From assembly GCA_900752815.1 (NCBI GenBank), contig CAADWS010000230.1:1-12233 (forward strand): a DNA stretch of 12,233 nt, given 5' to 3'. This DNA is from Bacteroidaceae bacterium (lineage in GTDB: Bacteria; Bacteroidota; Bacteroidia; Bacteroidales; Bacteroidaceae). The number at the start of each line of letters is the position of its first letter. The first letter of the stretch is position 1. Position numbers and translations under genes: made by a program. Below are positions 1 through 6,001 of this stretch, in pieces. Below the pieces are notes generated by a model. The model ran no database searches, was not told the DNA's origin, and saw nothing but the letters and a program-made list of their open reading frames with translations.

Positions 1-1
1 A

Positions 2-67
2 ATCCTGCAATATATTAACTACAAAAATGGAAAACCCATTGGCAGAGTTAAATATGCACTAATTTAA
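2..67 (+). CDS. Possible C-terminal fragment of an unidentified protein
   Basis: The first bases of the window are open in one plus-strand frame for 21 codons, ending in TAA at 65-67 and reading ...YKNGKPIGRVKYALI. The composition is protein-like (K, G, I, Y rich) and the DNA is more AT-rich than the genes further right, which would fit the end of a gene starting outside the window. A second plus frame is also open from 3 to 62, so the reading frame is not secure. No family is recognised. Confidence 0.25.
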   Translation: MLQYINYKNGKPIGRVKYALI

Positions 68-85
68 TTCCGCCAACGGGTTTTT
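31..85. repeat. Imperfect 13-bp inverted repeat
   Basis: AAAACCCATTGGC at 31-43 is matched by the inverted copy GCCAACGGGTTTT at 72-84 with one mismatch, across a 28-nt loop; a short T run follows at 81-85. On the plus strand it could act as a weak terminator for whatever ends at 67. On the minus strand the mismatch becomes a G-U pair. An end of an old insertion element is another possibility, but no transposase or second end is visible. Confidence 0.4.
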
Positions 86-254
86 ATCAATATTTTGTGA
101 TGAAGTTTTACAAATTCTTTCCCACCGGGGCACCGGGCGTGTCGGGCGGGCTCCCTGTGAATCCTCGGGCGTTTTCCGTTAGGGGAAAGGGGCAGGGGCC
201 TTAGTGCGGAGCAAAACGGGAGGGAGAGTTCAGGGAGGTGTGACTCCTTTGGGG
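86..254. other. Intergenic stretch with no recognised gene
   Basis: This stretch runs from AT-rich to GC-rich (about 125-240) and lies beyond the terminator of the nearer rpsT copy. I see no credible start codon and coding run, no tRNA-like fold and no Bacteroidetes promoter pair on either strand. Confidence 0.5.
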
Positions 255-289
255 AAATAAAAAAATCGGGATGATAAAAATCCCGATTT
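255..289 (-). terminator. Intrinsic terminator of rpsT copy 1
   Basis: On the minus strand a perfect 10-bp stem, AAATCGGGAT (280-289) with ATCCCGATTT (263-272), encloses a 7-nt loop and runs into a T-rich tail (255-265). It begins about 26 nt after the rpsT stop codon. The stem closely resembles the one after the other rpsT copy (735-766), so the terminator was duplicated with the gene. Confidence 0.85.
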
Positions 290-314
290 CTCTTTATTTT
301 CTGTCTCCCTGCGT

Positions 315-569
315 TCAGGCGAGTTTATTGACATGTTGCATGATGCTCGACTTGATGTTGGCTGCCTTGTTCTTGTGGATAATGTGGGTTTTGGCGAGCT
401 TGTCCAGCATTTTCTGAACCTTCGGCAAAAGTTCGGCAGCTGTAGCCTTTTCGGTCGTGGCACGCAACTTGCGTACAGCATTACGCATGGTCTTGGCGTA
501 ATATCTGTTGTGCAACCGGCGGCTGGCCGTCTGGCGGATTCTTTTTACAGCTGATTTGTGGTTTGCCAT
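315..569 (-). CDS. rpsT: 30S ribosomal protein S20, copy 1
   Basis: S20 is a primary 16S rRNA-binding protein of the small ribosomal subunit. The 84-residue product has the usual S20 length, the family N-terminus [10 protein letters not shown], a basic helix ([20 protein letters not shown]) and the C-terminal [10 protein letters not shown] motif. It matches the second copy at 792-1046 at 77 of 84 positions; the differences, copy 1 to copy 2, are A7S, E40D, T43A, A45V, H62N, I76V and Q78L. All are mild and spare the RNA-binding motifs, so both proteins look functional. It starts 33 nt after the 3' end of a tRNA-Glu gene, with no Shine-Dalgarno sequence but an A-rich leader, and is followed by its own terminator. 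Confidence 0.97.
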   Translation of the reverse strand: MANHKSAVKRIRQTASRRLHNRYYAKTMRNAVRKLRATTEKATAAELLPKVQKMLDKLAKTHIIHKNKAANIKSSIMQHVNKLA

Positions 570-602
570 TGTTTATTTGTTCACTTTCCTTGTTGTTGTT
601 TG

Positions 603-674
603 TAGTCCCTAGGGGAATCGAACCCCTCTTTAGAGAATGAAAATCTCTCGTCCTAACCGATAGACGAAGGGACC
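603..674 (-). tRNA. tRNA-Glu (anticodon UUC), copy 1
   Basis: Read on the minus strand, the 72-nt sequence folds as a cloverleaf: 7-bp acceptor GGTCCCT/AGGGACT with a G1-U72 wobble, D arm GTCT...GGAC, anticodon stem AGAGA/TCTCT with loop TTTTCAT (anticodon TTC), and T arm AGGGG-TTCGATT-CCCCT. The discriminator base is A and CCA is not encoded, so it must be added after transcription. It is identical at all 72 positions to the copy at 1067-1138 and sits 33 nt upstream of rpsT copy 1, probably in one transcript. Confidence 0.97.
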
Positions 675-677
675 GGA

Positions 678-707
678 CCTGTTTTGGCTTGCGCGGGCAA
701 GCACAGG
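678..707 (-). other. Hairpin in the leader of tRNA-Glu copy 1
   Basis: GCTTGC (687-692) and GCAAGC (697-702) form a 6-bp stem with a 4-nt loop, extended by CCTGT/ACAGG (678-682 with 703-707) across a 4-nt bulge. The structure ends 3 nt before the tRNA 5' end. It lacks a T run, so it is not a standard terminator. There is no counterpart before the other tRNA-Glu copy. A role in 5' processing is inference. Confidence 0.45.
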
Positions 708-734
708 AATGAAATACACAGCCTTTTCGGACAG

Positions 735-766
735 AAAAAAATCGGAATTATTGAGATCCCGATTTT
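735..766 (-). terminator. Intrinsic terminator of rpsT copy 2
   Basis: On the minus strand an 11-bp stem (756-766 with 738-748), including one G-U pair, is followed by a run of T (734-741). It lies about 25 nt after the rpsT copy 2 stop and separates the two tRNA/rpsT modules. Some read-through may still feed the second module, since no strong promoter is evident between this site and tRNA-Glu copy 1. Confidence 0.8.
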
Positions 767-791
767 GTATTTCTTCCAACCTTTTTCAAGA

Positions 792-1046
792 TTAGGCGAG
801 CTTGTTGACGTGAAGCATTACGCTTGACTTGATGTTTGCTGCCTTGTTCTTGTGGATAATGTTGGTCTTAGCGAGCTTGTCCAGCATCTTCTGTACTTTC
901 GGCAGAAGTTCTACTGCAGCGGCTTTGTCAGTAGTGGCGCGGAGCTTGCGAACTGCGTTACGCATTGTCTTGGCGTAGTATCTGTTGTGCAGTCGGCGGC
1001 TCGCGGTCTGACGGATTCTCTTTACAGATGATTTATGGTTTGCCAT
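792..1046 (-). CDS. rpsT: 30S ribosomal protein S20, copy 2
   Basis: This is a second full-length S20 (84 aa), a small-subunit assembly protein that binds 16S rRNA. It differs from copy 1 at seven positions (S7, D40, A43, V45, N62, V76, L78) and also at many silent sites, so the duplication is not brand new. It is nearest the strong promoter at 1180-1210 and begins only 20 nt after the 3' end of tRNA-Glu copy 2, with an A/T-only style leader and no Shine-Dalgarno sequence. That spacing implies that cutting the tRNA 3' end leaves a very short 5' leader for the S20 message. It may be the more strongly expressed of the two; that is inferred from promoter position only. Confidence 0.97.
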   Translation of the reverse strand: MANHKSSVKRIRQTASRRLHNRYYAKTMRNAVRKLRATTDKAAAVELLPKVQKMLDKLAKTNIIHKNKAANIKSSVMLHVNKLA

Positions 1047-1066
1047 TTGTTTAATTTGTTTATTAG

Positions 1067-1138
1067 TAGTCCCTAGGGGAATCGAACCCCTCTTTAGAGA
1101 ATGAAAATCTCTCGTCCTAACCGATAGACGAAGGGACC
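1067..1138 (-). tRNA. tRNA-Glu (anticodon UUC), copy 2
   Basis: This 72-nt cloverleaf is identical to the one at 603-674: same acceptor stem with G1-U72, anticodon loop TTTTCAT, T arm and A discriminator, with no encoded CCA. It is the first gene after the promoter at 1180-1210 and is followed after 20 nt by rpsT copy 2. Confidence 0.97.
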
Positions 1139-1179
1139 TGCCTTCAATACGTTCACTTTTCAGTGGCGTTTTGCGAGTG

Positions 1180-1210
1180 CAAAGGTACTACATTTCTTCA
1201 AACTACCAAA
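1180..1210 (-). promoter_or_regulatory. Bacteroidetes-type promoter for tRNA-Glu/rpsT
   Basis: On the minus strand the -33 box TTTG (1207-1210) and the -7 box TACCTTTG (1180-1187) are separated by exactly 19 nt, which matches the Bacteroidetes primary sigma consensus TTTG-N19-21-TAnnTTTG. Transcription should begin around 1170-1176, some 35 nt before the mature tRNA 5' end. Confidence 0.8.
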
Positions 1211-1426
1211 GATTTCTGAGTTTTTTTTCAAAAAAATCATACATATTGTCTCTGAATGTGTGGCAGATTGGGAAAAATGGGCTATTTTCGCTGCGCTCGG
1301 ACGTCGCTTGCCGCGAAGAGGATTCCCCGTAGCGGACAGGGGGCCGGCTTCCTTTTTCGGGATGGCCCGGAGCATGCGGCCTGTGCTGCCGACCGGGGCT
1401 TTGTTTTTTTATAATGTGCGTAGTCG

Positions 1427-2152
1427 ATGGACGAACTTTCAAGAGGGGTGGTGCTCCACCTGATTAAATATAGCGATAGTGCCTTTATTGCGCATGTCTT
1501 TACCGAGCGCGAAGGCTGTCAGCCGTTTCTGGTAGGCATATCCCATGCCCGGCGGGCGGCGGTGCGCTACACGTTGTTCCAGCCGCTGGCGCTGCTCGAA
1601 CTGGGATGGACCAGGCGGCCGGGGGCCGAGATGTGCCGCCCCACGCAGGCCCGGGTGGCGGTGCCGTTCACCTCTCTGCCGTTCGACCCCTACAAGTCGG
1701 CCATCGCCATGTTTCTGGCCGAGTTCCTGCGCTATGCCTTGCGTGGCGAGCCGGCATCGGCGCATTTGTTCGAGTATGTGTTCCGCTCAGTGGAGTGGCT
1801 GGATGCGGCGGAGCGCGACTTTGCCAACTTCCATCTGGTGTTTCTCCTGCGCCTGACGCGTTTCCTGGGTTTCTTCCCCGATGTGGGCGGAGCGCGGCCG
1901 GACTGCTATTTCGATTTGCAGTCCTGCCAGTTTACGCCCGTGCGGCCGGTGCACGGCCAGTTTCTCGAACCGGCCGATGCTGCCCGGCTGCCGGTGCTGT
2001 TGCGGATGCGCTATGAGAATATGCGTCTGTTCCGTTTTTCCGGGCAGGAGCGGAACCGCATCCTGGGAGCCATCAACGACTTCTACCGTTTACATGTGCC
2101 CGGATTTCCGGAGTTGAAATCGCTCTCGGTGTTGCGCGAACTTTTTCATTGA
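1427..2152 (+). CDS. recO: DNA repair protein RecO
   Basis: RecO works with RecR (and RecF) to load RecA onto SSB-coated single-stranded DNA during gap repair and anneals complementary strands. The 241-aa product fits the family length. Residues 1-80 match the N-terminal OB fold (GVVLHLIKYSDSAFI, then FLVGISHARRAAVRYTLFQPLALLEL), and the rest is the helical domain with the typical LLRLTRFLGFFPD segment at 140-152. The zinc-binding cysteine cluster of some RecO proteins is not evident. A TAG lies in frame two codons before the ATG, so this is the earliest ATG in frame. It is the only complete plus-strand gene, read away from the divergent tRNA-Glu/rpsT block and converging with the thioredoxin-like gene 15 bp away. 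I see no convincing promoter in the 288-nt gap before it. Confidence 0.93.
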   Translation: MDELSRGVVLHLIKYSDSAFIAHVFTEREGCQPFLVGISHARRAAVRYTLFQPLALLELGWTRRPGAEMCRPTQARVAVPFTSLPFDPYKSAIAMFLAEFLRYALRGEPASAHLFEYVFRSVEWLDAAERDFANFHLVFLLRLTRFLGFFPDVGGARPDCYFDLQSCQFTPVRPVHGQFLEPADAARLPVLLRMRYENMRLFRFSGQERNRILGAINDFYRLHVPGFPELKSLSVLRELFH

Positions 2153-2167
2153 GCCTAAACGGCCGTG

Positions 2168-3319
2168 CTATTCGCCCAGCAGGATGAAGAGCAACTGGTC
2201 GAGCTGGTCGGGGCGGATGTTGCTGCGCACCACTCTGCCGTCGGGGTCGAAGAGCATCAGATTGCTACCACCTACCGCATTGCTGTAATTGGCGTTGATG
2301 GTAAAGCGTTCCGGCTCGTTGAGTTGGATGCCCGGAAGTTCGTCTTCCTTGATTTTTTCGAGCCAGTCTTCATAGCGGTTGAACGAATGGCAGGTAATCA
2401 GTTCCAGTTGTTTCGCCGGATGTTGGTATTTCTGATAGGCTTTTTTTATGAGATACTTCTCCAGTCCAGCGGTTTGGTGGTACCATCCCTCTACATAGAG
2501 CAGCGTGTAGTAGCCCTTGCCTATCCACTGGCTCAGTTTCACTTTTTCTCCTTTCAGGTTGTAGGCTTCGGCGTCGGCCAGCGGACTCCCCGTGAACTTT
2601 TTCCGGGCCTTTTCCAGTTTGTAGTGCAACGCGGTTTTCTGTCGGGGAAGGTAACGGCTGTCGGTCGAGTCGATGGCCCTTATCGCCTGTTCATCTTTTT
2701 CCAGATAATTAAATTTGTCGATGGCAAGGTCGGTCAGTGCCGTGTCTTTGGCGTGTTGCAGCACGTCGAGCACCAGTTGTCCGGCAGTGTGATGGAGCGA
2801 GTCGTACCAGTCGGCCAGGAAACGGTAATTTTCAATCTGATACTCGTCTGTTTCCTTGTCGTTATTATCGTCCCTGATTTCTTCCAACTGGTCCTTTAGG
2901 CTGTCCAGCTTCGTACAGAAGTCCCACAGCCGGTGGTTGTTCTCGGAGCCTTCCAGAAGGGTGGGGCCGACGGCGTCGATGACAATCGGCTGGCTGTCGT
3001 TCACCAGGGTGTAGGACCTGTACTTGTCGTTGACGGTGAGGCTGAGAGAGAAAACCTCGCCCGGGAAGGCCTTTGCACTGACGAGGAAGGAGGGCTCATT
3101 GACGATGCTGTCATTGACAGACATTCTCCAGACGGAGCTGTGCGAGGTGCTGATGCTGTAGTCATCGTCGGTCTCCATGTTGAGCAGCTGGATGTGGAAG
3201 GTTGGGGCCGTGGAGGCAGCCTCCGTCGTGGTGCGGCAGTATACCCGGAAGAAGAGGGCGACGAAGATGACAACAGTGAGTGCCGTGAGGAGGATGAAGA
3301 TATAAGTAGTGCGTTTCAT
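2168..3319 (-). CDS. Membrane-anchored thioredoxin-fold protein lacking CXXC
   Basis: The 383-residue protein has an N-terminal hydrophobic anchor (about 5-27), with Cys28 not in a lipobox context, and an extracytoplasmic part. Residues 40-115 are beta-rich and resemble the N-terminal DUF4369-like domain of Bacteroidetes thiol-disulfide proteins. Residues 125-240 are charged and helical. Residues 243-383 look like an AhpC/TSA-TlpA thioredoxin domain: GSPLADAEAYNLKGEKVKLSQW, then a strand and helix, then NLMLFDPDGRVV. Where active enzymes have WCxxC this protein has GWYHQTAG (278-285), and the cis-proline before the strand is replaced by Ser-Asn (352-353). Dithiol redox catalysis is therefore unlikely; a binding or scaffold role is inference. 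Its start overlaps the GntR stop by 4 nt, so it is the last gene of the ABC operon and probably translationally coupled. Confidence 0.72.
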   Translation of the reverse strand: MKRTTYIFILLTALTVVIFVALFFRVYCRTTTEAASTAPTFHIQLLNMETDDDYSISTSHSSVWRMSVNDSIVNEPSFLVSAKAFPGEVFSLSLTVNDKYRSYTLVNDSQPIVIDAVGPTLLEGSENNHRLWDFCTKLDSLKDQLEEIRDDNNDKETDEYQIENYRFLADWYDSLHHTAGQLVLDVLQHAKDTALTDLAIDKFNYLEKDEQAIRAIDSTDSRYLPRQKTALHYKLEKARKKFTGSPLADAEAYNLKGEKVKLSQWIGKGYYTLLYVEGWYHQTAGLEKYLIKKAYQKYQHPAKQLELITCHSFNRYEDWLEKIKEDELPGIQLNEPERFTINANYSNAVGGSNLMLFDPDGRVVRSNIRPDQLDQLLFILLGE

Positions 3320-3699
3320 GATTGTGGCGTGTTGTTTTTAAGATAATCCTGATACATGTTTGCGAGTTCCTCGGCCGTGATGTTCAGCAAGCGCAGACGG
3401 CTGAAGAAGTAGTCGGCTTCGCTGTGCAGGAAGTTCTCGCGCCGGAGGCGGCGGATGGTGAGGGCGGCGTCGGGGGCTACGAAATAGCCGATGCCCCGCT
3501 TGTTGTAGATGATGCCCTGCGTCTGCAGCAGGTCATAGGAGCGCATGACAGTGTTGGCGTTGACTTCCACGAGCGCGGCATATTCGCGTACGGAAGGGAT
3601 GCGTGCGTCGGGCTGGTGGATACCGTTGAGGATTTCGTCCTGTATGCGTTCGGCAATCTGCTGGAAAATGGATTTGCTTTCTGTAAAGTTCATAGGCAA
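3316..3699 (-). CDS. GntR-family regulator, YtrA subfamily
   Basis: This is a short (127 aa) DNA-binding repressor. Residues 10-75 form a GntR winged helix: IFQQIAERIQDEILNG, then RIPSVREYAALVEVNANTV, then the wing at NKRGIGYFV. Only about 50 helical residues follow, too few for a ligand-binding FadR or HutC domain but right for the YtrA subfamily, which commonly controls adjacent ABC transporter genes. It lies 16 nt after the permease gene and overlaps the thioredoxin-like gene by 4 nt. No promoter of its own is seen, so it is probably expressed with the operon and represses it. ATG at 3699 is used; Met3 (3693) is an alternative start. In many YtrA operons the regulator comes first; here it is third. 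Confidence 0.88.
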   Translation of the reverse strand: MPMNFTESKSIFQQIAERIQDEILNGIHQPDARIPSVREYAALVEVNANTVMRSYDLLQTQGIIYNKRGIGYFVAPDAALTIRRLRRENFLHSEADYFFSRLRLLNITAEELANMYQDYLKNNTPQS

Positions 3700-3715
3700 A
3701 GAGCGAGTGAGAGGG

Positions 3716-4537
3716 TTACCAACGGGCGATGTTTTCCTGTTCCTTCAAGCGGAAGTACGCCAGTATCCAGTGGATGGGAACCAGCACGTAGCAGCCCACG
3801 GTCAGGTAAGTAAAGAAAAGTGTGTCGCGAGAGATGGGGGAGTAGCCCGGCTGGATGAAGTGGTCGGAAAGTTCCATGATGCACCAGAATCCGATGACAC
3901 ACATCAGGAAGGCGAGCAGCGCGGTCTTGACGAAGGAGAAGCGGCTCCACAGGTAACTGGTGAAGAACCAGAGTGACTGGGTGTAGAGACCGATGCCGAT
4001 AATCAGCCAGCGCACCCATTGACGTTCGGGGTCGTCAATGTAAGTGGTGTAGAGTGTCGTGTAGTCCACCAGTGTGAGGCCATGCAGATTGGGATAGACC
4101 TGGCTGAAAAAGAGACAGCGGGTGGCGTCGGCCAGCAGGAAGGCCAGGTGGTAGAGCACCACCGGGAGCAGCAGGCACAGCACAAACTGGGCGGCGTATT
4201 GTTCCAGCGGCGAGGCCGGTACCATCAGTTCGCTGGTGCGCCGGTTTTTCAGCGACTGCGACGACAGTTTGAAAAAACTGGGGGCCAGCAGGCAGAAGGC
4301 GAAGAATCCGAGCACGTAGACAACGAAGCCGCCGTTTCTGATGTAGTCCGTGAACATGTAGAGGAACTGGCCATATTCCAGATAGGATTTCGGATAGTTC
4401 ATGTAGCCTGTCCAGATGAGGATAATCGTGAGCAGCAGATAGGCCAGCAAGGTGGTGAGCAGCACGTTGCGGAAGTTGAAGCGGGCTTCACGCCGCAGGA
4501 AATACCAGCTGCGCAGAGGGGAAAAATTGGATTTCAT
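3716..4537 (-). CDS. ABC transporter permease, six membrane helices
   Basis: The 273-aa protein has six hydrophobic segments at about 25-44, 71-89, 115-136, 176-197, 204-222 and 239-262, with basic ends (RREARFNFRN near the N-terminus and YFRLKEQENIARW at the C-terminus) that suggest a cytoplasmic N- and C-terminus. This is the pattern of ABC-2 type permeases. The gene sits between an ABC ATPase and a YtrA-type regulator, which is the main support for the function. The substrate is unknown; YtrA-linked systems often respond to cell-envelope stress or drugs, which is inference here. The gap to the upstream ATPase is 82 nt and contains a GC-rich hairpin; the gap to the GntR gene is 16 nt. Confidence 0.8.
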   Translation of the reverse strand: MKSNFSPLRSWYFLRREARFNFRNVLLTTLLAYLLLTIILIWTGYMNYPKSYLEYGQFLYMFTDYIRNGGFVVYVLGFFAFCLLAPSFFKLSSQSLKNRRTSELMVPASPLEQYAAQFVLCLLLPVVLYHLAFLLADATRCLFFSQVYPNLHGLTLVDYTTLYTTYIDDPERQWVRWLIIGIGLYTQSLWFFTSYLWSRFSFVKTALLAFLMCVIGFWCIMELSDHFIQPGYSPISRDTLFFTYLTVGCYVLVPIHWILAYFRLKEQENIARW

Positions 4538-4598
4538 GATGAAAGAATGTTACTTATAGTCGGGTGGAAGATTTGATGTTCTTGTTTCCTCGTTGACT

Positions 4599-4616
4599 GC
4601 CGGCGGGGCAGCCGGC
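4599..4616 (-). other. GC-rich hairpin between ATPase and permease genes
   Basis: GCCGGC at 4599-4604 and 4611-4616 pair around a 6-nt loop just after the ATPase stop codon. No T run follows on the minus strand, so full termination is unlikely; a processing or stability element within the operon message is possible. Confidence 0.4.
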
Positions 4617-4619
4617 GCT

Positions 4620-5464
4620 TCATTCCCTGACAGGGAAGAGTCGGGCTATTTCTTCGGGGCGGGTGATGGCCGCGCCGAAGAGGAGTTCGAGGTTGAGCAC
4701 GGTGTCAAGATGTTCCGGATTGGGCAGGAGCAGCTGGTTGCCGTTGAGCGACGGCTGGGCGTAGAGGGCCTGCTTTGCCAGTTCGGGGTCAAAGCTCTCC
4801 GTGCATTGCAGTTCGTGGCAGATGCGTTGCGTGGAGGCTTGCAGCAGGAGACGGCTGTTGTCGACGATGACGACGTGGTCGAGCACCTGGTCGATGTCGC
4901 GCACCTGGTGGGTGGAGATGACGATGCATTTGCCTTCGTCCATGCTCCCGGTGACGGTTTTGCGGAACTGGCTCTTGCCCATGATGTCGAGTCCGTTGGT
5001 CGGCTCGTCCATGATGAGGTAGGGCGTGTTGGTGGCCAGGGCAAAACTGATGAACACCTTCTTTTTCTGCCCCATGGAGAGCTGTCCGAGGTGCAGGTCT
5101 TCGTCCATTTCGAAATTTTGCAGGTGGCGGCGCATGTCGTCCATGCTGAAGCGGGGATAGAAGCAGGCATTCATCTTGACGTAGGTCTTGAGCGACGTCT
5201 CGGGCAGGATGAATTCTTCCGGCACGAGGAAGATTTGCTGCATGATTTCGGGCAGACGTTTGCGGACGGGCGTGCCGTCGATGGTGGCGCTTCCCTTCTG
5301 TGGGGTGAGCAGACCGCACATCAGGTAGAGCAGCGTGGATTTTCCCGCGCCGTTTTTGCCAGCAGTCCGTAGATGTTGCCGGACTGCAGCGTCAGCGAGA
5401 AGTCCTCAAGGGTGTTCTTCCTGTTTCGCGGATAGCGGAAGGTAATGTTCGATACGGTAAGCAT
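4620..5464 (-). pseudogene. ABC transporter ATP-binding protein, frameshifted before Walker A
   Basis: The natural start is ATG at 5464 (MLTVSNITFRYPRNRKNTLEDF...). This frame reads to ...SGNIYGLL near 5361 and then goes out of frame, hitting a stop at about 5322. The remainder of the protein continues in the neighbouring frame as GKNGAGKSTLLYLMCGLLTPQ and on to the C-terminus. Restoring one G (GG to GGG; CC at 5359-5360 on the plus strand) rejoins the two into about 281 aa. The downstream part has a Q-loop (QIFLVPEE), the signature LSMGQKKK, Walker B YLIMDEPTNGLD and H-loop STHQ. Any product started at the internal ATG at 5321 would lack Walker A and could not bind ATP normally. It is the first gene of the operon with the permease, GntR and thioredoxin-like genes. 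It is a genuine pseudogene or a sequencing error in a short G run. Confidence 0.88.
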
Positions 5465-5493
5465 ATTAAGTGTATTAGTAGATTAGTACACCG

Positions 5494-5524
5494 CAAATGT
5501 ATTATAAAAATTTCTTCCGGCAAA
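5494..5524 (-). promoter_or_regulatory. Bacteroidetes-type promoter for the ABC operon
   Basis: On the minus strand the -33 box TTTG (5521-5524) and the -7 box TACATTTG (5494-5501) have a spacing of exactly 19 nt. The predicted start point is near 5484-5490, leaving a leader of roughly 20-25 nt before the ATPase ATG at 5464. Confidence 0.8.
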
Positions 5525-5640
5525 GAAAAATCGGGAAAAAATAGGTCTTGGGTGGGAAAAATACGGTCGACGGGGCGGAAATTCCTGTGGCGCAGCGCGA
5601 AGAGGTAGTGCAGAACCGGGGCCGGGGCGGACGGAGAAGA

Positions 5641-5766
5641 ACACTCTGTACTTCTGCAAAAACACTCAGTACTTTCGTAAAAACAGTCAGTACTTTCGTT
5701 TAAACTGTCAGTACTTCTGTAAAAACTGTCGGTACTTTTGTTTTTTCTGTCCTTACTTTCGGCAAA
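5641..5766. repeat. Tandem array A: six 21-bp units
   Basis: Six contiguous units of exactly 21 bp start at 5641, 5662, 5683, 5704, 5725 and 5746. The core is CAGTACTTTCGT, preceded by ACWGT and followed by four or five A (T in unit 5). Units vary by a few bases, most at the edges: TTTCGT, TTCTGT, TTTTGT and so on, while GTACTT is nearly constant. The array lies between the speA terminator and the promoter of the ABC operon, about 117 bp upstream of the -33 box. Units of the same family form array B at 11198-11281, in the same orientation. I do not know a named family for it. Confidence 0.9.
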
Positions 5767-5870
5767 CGGCTTTCCGGCAGCGGTGGGCGTGCCCGCAGGT
5801 CGGGGCGTTGGCGTGCCGGCGTTGCTGCCGCTTGTGCGCTCCCAGGTTCCGGCGGTCTGCCGGTGTCACA
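5767..5870. other. GC-rich spacer without a recognised gene
   Basis: This is GC-rich sequence between repeat array A and the speA terminator. Open frames here extend from the repeats but have no convincing start or family. No promoter or RNA fold is evident. Confidence 0.4.
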
Positions 5871-5920
5871 GAAAAAGAACGCGCACGCGCAGAGCCCTGA
5901 TGACTCTTGCGCGTGCGCGT
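5871..5920 (-). terminator. Strong intrinsic terminator of the topA-aroK-speA operon
   Basis: On the minus strand a stem of 13 bp, almost all GC (5879-5891 with 5908-5920), plus 3 more bp across a 1-nt bulge (5892-5894 with 5904-5906), encloses a 9-nt loop. It is followed by the T-rich tail TTCTTTTTC. It lies about 80 nt after the speA stop codon. Confidence 0.85.
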
Positions 5921-6001
5921 ATGCGTGATGGACTAAGGTGTGGGGCGGCGTGCGGCCGCTCCTGAGCAGCGATGCGCCGCCGCGGCCGTATGTGGCTTGC
6001 C

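Noticed and set aside
230..554. Small open frames overlapping rpsT copy 1 in other frames
   Set aside because: S20 is unambiguous there, and the overlapping frames have no family features.
1139..1426. Promoter for recO
   Set aside because: Candidates such as TACATTTC near 1190 or TATAAT near 1410 lack a correctly spaced TTTG box or lie too close to the start codon.
4620..5321. Shorter ABC ATPase starting at the internal ATG at 5321
   Set aside because: It would begin after Walker A. The missing N-terminal part is present upstream in the adjacent frame, so a frameshift explains the data better than a short gene.
5641..5766. CRISPR array
   Set aside because: The 21-bp units are directly adjacent with no unique spacers, and no cas genes are nearby.
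5483..5965. Small open frames overlapping array A (60 and 75 codons)
   Set aside because: They arise from the repeat period being a multiple of three and from GC-rich flanks; no supported start, no conserved protein.
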